Positions 1 to 5,123 are shown, counted from the stretch's first letter. The stretch: DNA of 5,123 bases from an uncultured Ruminococcus sp. (GCA_902773395.1 CACYEJ010000184.1:1-5123); one strand, 5' to 3'. Notes: generated from the sequence alone by a model not told the origin. Numbers and translations: made by a program.

Positions 1-42
1 TTTGTAATCAGCAGGTCGGGGGTTCGAGTCCGTCCACCAGCT
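1..42 (+). tRNA. tRNA-Thr(UGU), 3' part only
   Basis: The window opens inside the anticodon loop. Bases 1-7 (TTTGTAA) are the loop with anticodon TGT at 3-5, which reads ACA (Thr). Bases 8-12 are the 3' side of the anticodon stem and 13-17 the variable loop. GGGGG at 18-22, TTCGAGT at 23-29 and CCGTC at 30-34 form the T arm. CACCAGC at 35-41 is the 3' acceptor strand, with U73 at 42. The 5' half lies outside the window. CCA is not encoded (CTT follows), so it must be added after transcription. The T stem has a G-G opposition (20 with 32), which is unusual. It is probably co-transcribed with the tRNA-Tyr that starts 66 bases downstream. Confidence 0.93.
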
Positions 43-79
43 CTTTATTTTACAAATTTTGGTTTTTGCTGTTTACATA

Positions 80-99
80 GGTAAGCTTTGTTGCTTATC
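80..99 (+). other. Hairpin in the tRNA-Thr/tRNA-Tyr spacer
   Basis: GGTAAGC (80-86) and GCTTATC (93-99) can form a 7-bp stem with one G-U pair around the 6-base loop TTTGTT. Only GTTT follows before an A-run, so it would be a poor terminator. It may be a structural or processing element between two co-transcribed tRNAs, or chance. This is a fold read by eye. Confidence 0.35.
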
Positions 100-108
100 G
101 TTTAAAAT

Positions 109-192
109 GGGAGAGTTCAAGAGCGGTCAAATGGGGCAGACTGTAAATCTGTTGTTTCGGCTTCGGTGGTTCGAATCCACCCTCTCCCACCA
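109..192 (+). tRNA. tRNA-Tyr(GUA)
   Basis: This is a complete class II tRNA. The acceptor strand GGGAGAG (109-115) pairs with CTCTCCC (182-188), followed by A73 and an encoded CCA (190-192). The anticodon loop CTGTAAA (141-147) carries GTA at 143-145, which reads UAC and UAU (Tyr). A long variable arm follows (about 153-165, with a TTCGGCTTCGG-like hairpin), as expected for bacterial tRNA-Tyr. The T loop is TTCGAAT, between GGTGG and CCACC. No promoter is visible directly upstream, so transcription probably comes from ahead of tRNA-Thr. Confidence 0.97.
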
Positions 193-198
193 AATTTT

Positions 199-234
199 CC
201 CTCGTACTTTATGTATGAGGGTGTTTTGTTTTAC
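199..234 (+). terminator. Intrinsic terminator of the tRNA operon
   Basis: CCCTCGTAC (199-207) pairs with GTATGAGGG (213-221) as a 9-bp stem with one G-U pair and a 5-base loop. TGTTTTGTTTT follows directly. It lies 7 bases after the tRNA-Tyr CCA, so it most likely ends the tRNA transcript and separates it from the transketolase operon. Confidence 0.85.
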
Positions 235-329
235 TGCGTAATTACCTTCATTCGACAAAAGTCTGCAATATACACAAAAAATGAAGTAACAGTTTCGTAA
301 TGTTTTTAATATTAAAATTGAAAATAGCC

Positions 330-358
330 TTGATTAAATTTTTGTAATATGATAAAAT
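330..358 (+). promoter_or_regulatory. Sigma-A-type promoter for the transketolase operon
   Basis: A -35 box TTGATT (330-335) and a -10 box TAAAAT (353-358) are separated by exactly 17 bases in a very AT-rich region. The predicted start is near 365, giving a leader of about 40 bases. The rest of the spacer (235-406) shows no riboswitch or clear operator. The call rests on similarity to consensus. Confidence 0.65.
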
Positions 359-406
359 TGAACAGGAATAGAATAAATTTTCCGGTTAGGAGATGTAATA
401 ATAATT

Positions 407-1255
407 ATGAACTCTACAGAAAAGCAAGAGTTGCAGATTCTCGCTTGCAAAGCTAGACTGTATGCTTTGGAGGGCATTTTCAATGCTAAGTCCGGTCACC
501 CCGGCGGCTCTTTCTCAGCAGCCGATATTTACACCTACCTTTATTATAAGGTGCTTAACGTAAATCCCGCTGATCCGGATATGCCGGATAGGGACAGATT
601 CGTTCTCTCTAAGGGTCATTGCTGTCCAACCTTGTACGCCGTACTTGCACTTAAAGGTTACTTTTCATTAGAAGAGCTGCCAAAGCTCAGAAAAGTCGGT
701 GCTATGCTTCAAGGTCACCCCGATATGAAAAGTACACCGGGTATTGACATGAGCTCAGGCTCGCTGGGTCAGGGAATTTCTGCTGCCTGCGGTATGGCTT
801 TGGCTGGTAAAATTGACAATAAAAATTATAAAGTTTATACACTTCTCGGCGACGGCGAGTGTGAAGAGGGTCAGGTTTGGGAAGCTTTGATGTTTGCTGC
901 AAACAAAAAACTGGATAACCTCTGCGTGATTATCGACTCGAACGGTTTGCAGATTGACGGTCCTGTTGAAGAGGTTGGCGGATTGGAGCCTCTTGATAAG
1001 AAGCTTGAAGCATTCGGTTTTGAAGTATTTAAAATGGACGGACATGATTTTGACAGTATCGAAAACGCTGTCAATGCAGCTTCGGCAGTTTCCGGCAAGC
1101 CTGCTGCAATTATCGCAAAAACCGTAAAGGGTAAGGGCGTTTCCTATATGGAAAATAAGGTGAATTGGCACGGTGCTGCACCAAATGCTGAGCAGTACGA
1201 GATCGGAAGAAAAGAGCTGCTCGATCAGCTTGCTGAATTGGGAGGTGCACTCTAA
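407..1255 (+). CDS. Transketolase, N-terminal (ThDP-binding) subunit
   Basis: This 282-residue protein corresponds to the first domain of transketolase (EC 2.2.1.1), which moves two-carbon ketol units between sugar phosphates in the cytoplasmic non-oxidative pentose phosphate pathway. Visible motifs are SGHPGGS (29-35, His31), SKGH (68-71, His71), GHP (103-105), GQG (121-123) and the thiamine-diphosphate/metal signature beginning GDGE (148-151) and ending DSNG (177-180, Asn179). WHG (254-256) supplies another conserved His. These match the ThDP and substrate residues of full-length transketolases. The protein stops where the pyrimidine-binding domain would begin, and the next gene supplies that domain, so this is a genuine split enzyme and not a truncation. 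The start is the only suitable Met, although its AGGAG (388-392) sits 14 bases upstream, longer than usual. Other transketolase-type reactions cannot be excluded. Confidence 0.95.
   Translation: MNSTEKQELQILACKARLYALEGIFNAKSGHPGGSFSAADIYTYLYYKVLNVNPADPDMPDRDRFVLSKGHCCPTLYAVLALKGYFSLEELPKLRKVGAMLQGHPDMKSTPGIDMSSGSLGQGISAACGMALAGKIDNKNYKVYTLLGDGECEEGQVWEALMFAANKKLDNLCVIIDSNGLQIDGPVEEVGGLEPLDKKLEAFGFEVFKMDGHDFDSIENAVNAASAVSGKPAAIIAKTVKGKGVSYMENKVNWHGAAPNAEQYEIGRKELLDQLAELGGAL
1240..1246 (+). promoter_or_regulatory. Ribosome binding site of the transketolase C-terminal subunit
   Basis: GGGAGGT lies inside the last codons of the upstream gene, 8 bases before the ATG at 1255. This ATG shares one base with the upstream stop (TAATG). 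The arrangement fixes the start and favours translational coupling, as expected for two subunits needed in equal amounts. Confidence 0.8.
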
Positions 1256-2199
1256 TGGCAGAAAAGGTTGTAAAGGCTACTCGTGAGAGTTTTGGTGAGG
1301 CACTTTGCGAGCTTGCAAAAACAAATAAGGATATCGTTGTTCTTGATGCGGATCTTGCAGCCGCTACTAAAACTTCGATTTTTCAGAAAGCATATCCTGA
1401 CCGTTTCTTTGACTGCGGTATTGCAGAGTGTAACATGATTGGCGTTGCAGCTGGTCTTGCTGCGTGCGGTAAGGTTCCTTTTGCCGCTTCTTTCGCAATG
1501 TTCGCAACAGGAAGAGCTTTTGAGCAGATTAGAAATACAGTCGCATATCCAAAGCTCAATGTTAAGATTGCCGGTTCGCACGCTGGTATTTCTACCGGTG
1601 AGGACGGTGCAACACATCAGTGCTTGGAGGATATTGCAGTTATGCGTGCAATTCCTAATATGACAGTTATTAATCCGGCTGATCACTACGAGATGCTGGG
1701 TGCTGTTGAGGCTGCTTTGAATATTAACGGTCCTGTTTATATTCGTCTTGGCAGACTTGCAATTGAAAGCGTAAATAATAACGATGATTATTGTTTTGAG
1801 CTTGGCAAGGGCGTTACACTTCGTGACGGAAAAGATGTAACTATTGTTGCAACAGGTCTTGTTGTTCGTGAGGCAGTGCTTGCTGCTGAGGAGCTTGCAA
1901 AAGAGGGGATTGACGCTCGTGTAATCAATATCCATACTATCAAGCCTATTGATGAGGAAATTATCATAAAGGCTGCTAAGGAAACCGGAAAGATTATCAC
2001 ATTTGAAGAACACAATGTTATCGGTGGTCTTGGTGACGCTGTTCTCTCCGTGCTTTCGGAAAAGTGTCCTGTACCGGTTAAGAAGTGCGGTGTATACGAT
2101 AGATTTGGTTATTCGGGTCCGGCAAAGGAGCTTCTTGAAATCTTTGGTCTTACAGCTCCGGGAGTTGCCCGTGAGGTAAAGGCTTTCTTGAATAAGTGA
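1255..2199 (+). CDS. Transketolase, C-terminal (pyrimidine-binding) subunit
   Basis: This 314-residue partner of the preceding gene covers the pyrimidine-binding domain (about 5-170) and the transketolase C-terminal domain (about 183-306). GIAE (55-58) contains Glu58, matching the conserved Glu that activates the cofactor aminopyrimidine. SHAGISTGEDGATHQ (108-122) is the family motif around the substrate-binding His (His109) and Asp117. The C-terminal domain contains HTIKPID (227-233) and the F-EEH-V-GGLG pattern (250-260). Two-gene transketolases are common in Clostridia and archaea, and the two chains are expected to form an alpha2beta2 enzyme. It overlaps the upstream gene by one base, follows a strong GGGAGGT, and is the last gene of the operon. 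DXP synthase is less likely, because that enzyme is normally one chain of about 620 residues. Confidence 0.95.
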   Translation: MAEKVVKATRESFGEALCELAKTNKDIVVLDADLAAATKTSIFQKAYPDRFFDCGIAECNMIGVAAGLAACGKVPFAASFAMFATGRAFEQIRNTVAYPKLNVKIAGSHAGISTGEDGATHQCLEDIAVMRAIPNMTVINPADHYEMLGAVEAALNINGPVYIRLGRLAIESVNNNDDYCFELGKGVTLRDGKDVTIVATGLVVREAVLAAEELAKEGIDARVINIHTIKPIDEEIIIKAAKETGKIITFEEHNVIGGLGDAVLSVLSEKCPVPVKKCGVYDRFGYSGPAKELLEIFGLTAPGVAREVKAFLNK

Positions 2200-2240
2200 G
2201 TTTTATTATACTAAAATTTTAAATTTAATAATTATAATAA

Positions 2241-2275
2241 ATGAGTACCTGATAAATAATAGGTACTCATTTTTT
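2241..2275 (+). terminator. Terminator of the transketolase operon, possibly bidirectional
   Basis: ATGAGTACCT (2241-2250) and AGGTACTCAT (2261-2270) are perfect 10-bp inverted repeats around a 10-base AT-rich loop, followed by TTTTT. It starts 42 bases after the transketolase stop. The convergent hydrolase gene ends 64 bases to the right. On that strand the same hairpin is followed by a less pure T-rich stretch (TTATTATAATTATT), so it may serve both genes. Confidence 0.85.
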
Positions 2276-2338
2276 AATTAATTTACAATATAGTAAATGA
2301 TAAAATATTTTAGCGTCTATATTAAGTAATGTATAATA

Positions 2339-3271
2339 TTACGGGATACGATGATTAATCCAGCATAAGATATCTTCCATTACCTCATCTTTGTTCAGCT
2401 CGTTCAATAGCTCATGGCGGCAATCACTGTACAGCTTAAACGAAAGATCAGATACTCCATGTTCTTCAAGCTTTTTAAAAATTTCCATTATCCCCTTGCC
2501 TTGTTCTCCAACAGGGTCTTTCTCACCTGAGATAATCAGAGTTGGGAGATCGGTTCGGTAATTGTCAAACCATTCGTCGCTGTTACATTCAGTACTTAGC
2601 ATAACAAGATCGTTCATGGCTTTGAGCGAGAATGTGAAGTTGAAATATTCGTCATTGATATGTCTGTCAATAGCCGCTTTATCACGAGTTAGCCAAGAGA
2701 AATCGTTTTTTTCTTCCTTGAATTCATAATTGTAGATATCAAAAAATACCTTCTGCGTAAGCTCTGATTTGTAATCAAGACCTTTCATTTTGCTGCCCAA
2801 CTCAGTAATTGCAAGTCCAAACTGTGAGCCCCTTTGAGAGCCGCCCGAACCCAGCATAATTAAAGCGTCTGCCATTTGAGGGTATTTTTCAGAGCAGATT
2901 CTTGCTACAAAGCTCCCCATACTGTGCCCGAACAATACGTGGGGAATACCACAGTAGCTTTCCAGAAGCTCGTTCGCAAAGGCAAATGCGTCATTAACCA
3001 GCAGCTTGTTGCCGTTTTCCTCAGAAAAGAAGCCTAGTTTATCGGTAGTGCCGGCTGTCTTTCCGTGCCCCAGCTGGTCATGTATAAACGCAACAAAGCC
3101 GTGTTTTGCAAGCATAGCCATAAATTCATCGTAAAGCTCCATATGCTCCGACATACCGTGAATGATTTGAATTGTCGCTTTTGGTGTGCCTATTGGAATA
3201 TAAATTTTGCCGAATAGGGTGTGAATATTGTCTGTGCTGATAGTCGTGTGTTCAATAGTTGTGTATCTCAT
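2339..3271 (-). CDS. Alpha/beta hydrolase, S33 / monoacylglycerol-lipase type
   Basis: This 310-residue serine hydrolase belongs to the serine aminopeptidase S33 (Hydrolase_4) group, which includes monoacylglycerol lipases and lysophospholipases. Visible features are an oxyanion-hole HGM (38-40), DQLGHG (65-70), the nucleophile elbow GHSMG (115-119, Ser117), GEKDPVG (249-255, Asp252) and DCRHE (283-287, His286). The triad is therefore complete. Residues about 146-225 should form the cap over the active site. There is no signal peptide or membrane helix, so it is probably cytoplasmic. GAGGT (complement of 3281-3285) sits 9 bases before the ATG and supports this start. It is a single gene, convergent with the transketolase operon and divergent from the CmpB-like gene. 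Ester or lipid hydrolysis is the family expectation. The real substrate is unknown, and peptidase activity is less likely. Confidence 0.92.
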   Translation of the reverse strand: MRYTTIEHTTISTDNIHTLFGKIYIPIGTPKATIQIIHGMSEHMELYDEFMAMLAKHGFVAFIHDQLGHGKTAGTTDKLGFFSEENGNKLLVNDAFAFANELLESYCGIPHVLFGHSMGSFVARICSEKYPQMADALIMLGSGGSQRGSQFGLAITELGSKMKGLDYKSELTQKVFFDIYNYEFKEEKNDFSWLTRDKAAIDRHINDEYFNFTFSLKAMNDLVMLSTECNSDEWFDNYRTDLPTLIISGEKDPVGEQGKGIMEIFKKLEEHGVSDLSFKLYSDCRHELLNELNKDEVMEDILCWINHRIP

Positions 3272-3361
3272 TATTTTTATACCTCAAAAATATATGTTAA
3301 AAATAGAATTTGTAGTTTATCATTTGGAACGCATTACACGCTAAAGTTTTAATTTGTTATT

Positions 3362-3390
3362 ATTATACACGATTTTGAAAAAATAATAAA
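3362..3390 (-). promoter_or_regulatory. Possible promoter for the alpha/beta hydrolase gene
   Basis: On the minus strand a perfect TATAAT (complement of 3362-3367) has only a weak TTTATT at a 17-base spacing (3385-3390). The predicted start near 3355 gives a leader of about 84 bases. A TTGACA (complement of 3399-3404) is too far away (31 bases) to be its partner. AT-rich sequence makes chance matches likely. Confidence 0.35.
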
Positions 3391-3412
3391 GTGAATTCTG
3401 TCAATAAGCAAA

Positions 3413-3440
3413 TTTACTTTTAAACAAGCATATATATTAT
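3413..3440 (+). promoter_or_regulatory. Possible promoter for the CmpB-like membrane protein
   Basis: TTTACT (3413-3418) and TATTAT (3435-3440) are 16 bases apart on the plus strand, a moderate match to the sigma-A consensus. A perfect TTGACA at 3457-3462 has no -10 box at normal spacing. The divergent spacer 3272-3565 otherwise shows only AT-rich sequence and a weak TTATTATT/AATAATAA inverted repeat (3357-3364 and 3382-3389). Confidence 0.25.
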
Positions 3441-3565
3441 CACTGAATGGCATTAATTGACATAGCTTTTTATAGAATACGCCGGTATGACAGAACGGTA
3501 AATTATCCAAAGCTCAGGTATAAAAATTTCCAATGCTGCAAACAATAACTACGGTGATAATTATT

Positions 3566-3961
3566 ATGAAGAAGCTTCTTAGATATTTCACGGTGTTTGC
3601 GATTGGCGGACTGAGCTATGCCGCTATAGAGTTAATGTGGCGTGGACGCACTCACTGGTCAATGGTTGCAGCAGGGGGCGTTTGCATGCTTTTGATGTTT
3701 GAGATATTTGGGTCATATCAAAATCTTAGTCTGCTAAAGCGTGCTATAATTGGTGCTTGTGTTATTACAATAGTAGAGTTTGCGTTTGGCTGTGTGCTGA
3801 ATTATTGGCTGAAAATGAATATTTGGGATTATTCAAACAAACGTTTTAATCTGTTGGGGCAGATATGTCCGATGTATACTGTTTTGTGGGGATTGTTGTC
3901 GCTGCCTGTTTCGGTTCTGTGTGAAAGATTAAAAAATTGGTTTGATGCTATTTCTTTATAG
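3566..3961 (+). CDS. Small CmpB-like membrane protein (putative type IV ABC-transporter permease)
   Basis: This protein has 131 residues from the chosen ATG and four likely membrane helices (about 6-24, 31-48, 57-78 and 98-118). Motifs shared with the CmpB-like family are ELMWRGRTHWSM (22-33, at the loop into helix 2), IWDYSN (86-91) and FNLLGQICP (94-102). Members are small integral membrane proteins, common in Firmicutes, named as putative ABC permeases, but their transport function is poorly established. No ATPase or binding protein is next to it, so the transporter label is weak. The frame is open from another ATG at 3533, which would add 11 residues. I prefer 3566 because GGTG lies 9 bases ahead and MKKLLRYF is a typical family start, whereas 3533 has only AGG 14 bases away. 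It appears to be monocistronic, and no clear terminator follows. Confidence 0.8.
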   Translation: MKKLLRYFTVFAIGGLSYAAIELMWRGRTHWSMVAAGGVCMLLMFEIFGSYQNLSLLKRAIIGACVITIVEFAFGCVLNYWLKMNIWDYSNKRFNLLGQICPMYTVLWGLLSLPVSVLCERLKNWFDAISL

Positions 3962-4143
3962 TTTAAGGAATTTTTCAAAAGTCAAGGATTATTTGCTATA
4001 CTACAAATCTGTATGGATATACAAAGCCTATTTAGTTGAGTGCAGCATAGCGTTGAATCCGCTAATAAAAAAGCTCAGGTTACAAATCTGTTACGACATT
4101 TCAAACAAAAATAAAAATAATGAAATATTTTTCCTATTTTCTC
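3962..4143. other. Gene-free AT-rich spacer upstream of the tepA promoter
   Basis: Between the CmpB-like stop and the tepA promoter I see no convincing gene, RNA or terminator. A 72-codon plus-strand frame (TTG at 3942 to 4160) crosses it but has no ribosome binding site or recognisable protein and runs into the tepA promoter, so I do not call it. Two exact copies of TACAAATCTGT lie in direct orientation at 4002-4012 and 4081-4091. The second follows directly on AAAGCTCAGGT (4070-4080), which also occurs upstream of the CmpB-like gene at 3509-3519. Confidence 0.5.
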
Positions 4144-4172
4144 TTGTTTGTTTTCATTAATAATGGTATAAT
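4144..4172 (+). promoter_or_regulatory. Extended -10 promoter of tepA
   Basis: TTGTTT (4144-4149), a 17-base spacer and a perfect TATAAT (4167-4172) preceded by TGG (4164-4166) make a TGnTATAAT extended -10 promoter. Transcription should start near 4179, giving a leader of about 49 bases. This is the best-formed promoter in the window and suggests steady vegetative (sigma-A) expression of tepA, independent of the gene upstream. Confidence 0.75.
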
Positions 4173-4213
4173 GTAAAATGTATTTTGCTGTTTCGTTTGG
4201 AGATACTATTTTT

Positions 4214-4220
4214 GGAGGTG
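4214..4220 (+). promoter_or_regulatory. Ribosome binding site fixing the GTG start of tepA
   Basis: GGAGGTG lies 7 bases before the GTG at 4228. A second in-frame GTG at 4234 would also be in reach (13 bases), but the first has the standard spacing. The nearby ATG at 4232 is out of frame. Confidence 0.8.
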
Positions 4221-4227
4221 TATCTCA

Positions 4228-4968
4228 GTGAATGTGAATTTTAACAGCAGCGTACAGTCTGAGAAGAAAAAGAAAAAGGACAAAAAGTGTGAGGAGCCTG
4301 AATGTTCCCCTGAGGAGAACTGTGATTGTTCAAGCGATAACGGCTCAGTTGTGGTTAGTTCTGATGACTGCCGTATACAGTGCTTGACGATTATAGGAGA
4401 AATAGAGGGTCATATAGAGCTGCCGCCGCAAAACAAGACGACAAAGTATGAGCACGTCATACCTCTTCTAGTATCAATTGAGGAGGACGAGAGTATAGGC
4501 GGGCTGCTTGTGATTCTCAATACAGTAGGCGGAGATATCGAGGCAGGTTTGGCTTTGGCGGAGCTTATGGCAGGTATGAAAAAGCCTACAGTTTCATTGG
4601 TGCTTGGGGGCGGTCATTCAATCGGTGTTCCGCTGGCTGTTGCGGCGAAGTATTCGTTCATCGCACCCAGTGCTTCAATGACGATTCACCCCGTGCGTTC
4701 CAATGGCATGACTATTGGGGTACGTCAATCTTTTGAATATTTTAGACGTATGCAGGACAGAATAAATAATTTTGTTGCAGCCAATTCCGGAATATCAGCC
4801 GAACGCTACAACAGTCTGGTGATGACGACAGGCGAGCTTGTAATGGACGTTGGCACTGTGCTTGAGGGCAAAAAGGCTGTAGAGGTAGGGCTGATTGACA
4901 GCGTTGGAAGTCTGAGCATTGCACTTGATAAGCTTAAAGCTATGATAAAATCTGAGAGTGATAAATGA
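4228..4968 (+). CDS. tepA: ClpP-family serine protease TepA (translocation-enhancing protein)
   Basis: This 246-residue protein matches TepA (YmfB) of spore-forming Bacillota, a cytoplasmic ClpP-like protease first linked to efficient protein export. The core begins near CLTIIGEIEGHIELPP (52-67). It carries KTTKYEHVIP (70-79), LNTVGGDIEAGLA (97-109), the nucleophile motif GGGHSIGVP (127-135, Ser131) and MTIHPVR (151-157, His154). Asp207 is the likely third catalytic residue, followed by EVGLID (219-224). The N-terminal 50 residues are unusual: a lysine run (13-20), then an acidic stretch with Cys21, Cys26, Cys32 and Cys34. Cys48 and Cys52 lie at the edge of the core. It starts at GTG, behind GGAGGTG and its own promoter. 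In Bacillus subtilis the gene sits beside ylzJ and spoIIIE, but neither is visible here. There is no signal peptide. Real substrates are unknown. Confidence 0.93.
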   Translation: MNVNFNSSVQSEKKKKKDKKCEEPECSPEENCDCSSDNGSVVVSSDDCRIQCLTIIGEIEGHIELPPQNKTTKYEHVIPLLVSIEEDESIGGLLVILNTVGGDIEAGLALAELMAGMKKPTVSLVLGGGHSIGVPLAVAAKYSFIAPSASMTIHPVRSNGMTIGVRQSFEYFRRMQDRINNFVAANSGISAERYNSLVMTTGELVMDVGTVLEGKKAVEVGLIDSVGSLSIALDKLKAMIKSESDK

Positions 4969-5030
4969 GTGATTATTTCAGAGTGGAGAGTAAACATACA
5001 GAGTGGATTGACAAATTTTCTAACATTTGA
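4965..5030 (+). CDS. Candidate 21-residue peptide overlapping the tepA stop
   Basis: An ATG at 4965 overlaps the tepA TGA (ATGA) and opens a 21-codon frame beginning MSDYFRVESK and ending at TGA 5028-5030. GAGAG (4954-4958) lies 6 bases ahead. The overlap resembles translational coupling, and small genes such as ylzJ follow tepA in relatives. However, the peptide is far shorter than YlzJ (about 70 residues) and I do not recognise it. It may be a remnant of a degraded gene or chance. Confidence 0.2.
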   Translation: MSDYFRVESKHTEWIDKFSNI

Positions 5031-5054
5031 AATCTAAAAGATCTAGCATATAAA
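5027..5054 (+). promoter_or_regulatory. Possible promoter at the right edge
   Basis: TTGAAA (5027-5032) and TATAAA (5049-5054) are 16 bases apart on the plus strand and could serve a gene beyond the window. A weak AAAGTTT/AAACTTT hairpin (5053-5059 and 5065-5071) overlaps its -10 end but lacks a T-run, so I do not call it a terminator. AT-rich sequence makes chance matches likely. Confidence 0.3.
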
Positions 5055-5123
5055 AGTTTTGAGCAAACTTTCTTTAAGAAAAATAAATCAAAGAACCCCC
5101 AAAAATATAATCTTCCGGCAAAA

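Noticed and set aside
59..241. A 60-codon plus-strand open frame.
   Set aside because: It runs through the complete tRNA-Tyr gene and its terminator, so it cannot be a protein gene.
235..406. Possible riboswitch or catabolite (cre) site in the transketolase leader.
   Set aside because: The predicted leader is only about 40 bases, and no cre-like palindrome or structured element is visible.
702..1171. Minus-strand open frames within the transketolase N-terminal gene.
   Set aside because: They are antisense shadows of a conserved coding region with no recognisable protein.
1439..1663. A 74-codon frame on the plus strand inside the transketolase C-terminal gene.
   Set aside because: It is out of frame within a conserved gene and has low-complexity Leu/Gln-rich content.
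1252..2013. A 253-codon open frame on the minus strand opposite the transketolase C-terminal gene.
   Set aside because: It lies wholly antisense to a clearly conserved gene, its translation is an implausible Cys/Asn/Ser-rich sequence without motifs, and it has no promoter or ribosome binding site. It is a by-product of codon bias.
3457..3462. A perfect TTGACA -35 box on the plus strand.
   Set aside because: No -10 box lies at 15-19 bases. The nearest TATAGA/TAGAAT is 8-10 bases away, too close.
3942..4160. A 72-codon plus-strand frame starting at TTG and overlapping the CmpB-like gene's end.
   Set aside because: It has no ribosome binding site and no family features, and it ends within the tepA promoter. 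It is best explained as chance in AT-rich sequence.
4742..4997. Minus-strand frames opposite the tepA 3' half.
   Set aside because: They are shadows of tepA with no start signals or recognisable protein.
5053..5071. AAAGTTT/AAACTTT hairpin as a tepA terminator.
   Set aside because: The stem is weak and AT-only but for one G-C pair, and TCTTTAAG follows with no U-run.

Overview
The window looks like a piece of chromosome from a low-GC, Gram-positive anaerobe of the Clostridia (Bacillota), possibly an Oscillospirales/Ruminococcus-type gut bacterium. The evidence is a tandem tRNA-Thr/tRNA-Tyr pair, a transketolase split into two adjacent genes, strong GGAGG-type ribosome binding sites, AT-rich spacers with sigma-A-type promoters, and a ClpP-like TepA protease of the kind found in spore-forming Bacillota. 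The placement below class level is an inference from gene content. No marker gene here proves it.

Layout from left to right. The 3' half of a tRNA-Thr(UGU) is cut by the left edge. A complete class II tRNA-Tyr(GUA) with encoded CCA follows at 109-192 and is closed by an intrinsic terminator (199-234). A consensus-like promoter (330-358) then drives a two-gene operon, 407-2199. These genes encode the thiamine-diphosphate-binding N-terminal and the pyrimidine-binding/C-terminal subunits of transketolase. They overlap by one base (TAATG), which suggests coupled translation of two chains that work as one enzyme of the non-oxidative pentose phosphate pathway. A perfect 10-bp hairpin with a U-run (2241-2275) ends the operon.

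A convergent minus-strand gene (2339-3271) encodes an alpha/beta hydrolase of the serine aminopeptidase S33/monoacylglycerol-lipase type with an intact Ser-Asp-His triad. Divergent from it, after an AT-rich spacer, is a small four-helix membrane protein (3566-3961) of the CmpB-like family (putative type IV ABC-transporter permease). A gene-free spacer (3962-4227) carries a strong extended -10 promoter for tepA (4228-4968, GTG start), a ClpP-family serine protease with an unusual Lys-rich and Cys/acid-rich N-terminal extension. The last 155 bases hold only a very short candidate reading frame overlapping the tepA stop and a possible promoter for a gene outside the window.

The genes are mostly independent transcription units, with the transketolase pair the only clear operon. 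I see no mobile element, CRISPR array or defence system. This is largely an ordinary housekeeping region. The points most worth a second look are the TepA N-terminal extension, the tRNA-Thr T-stem mismatch, and short direct repeats in the spacers around the CmpB-like gene.
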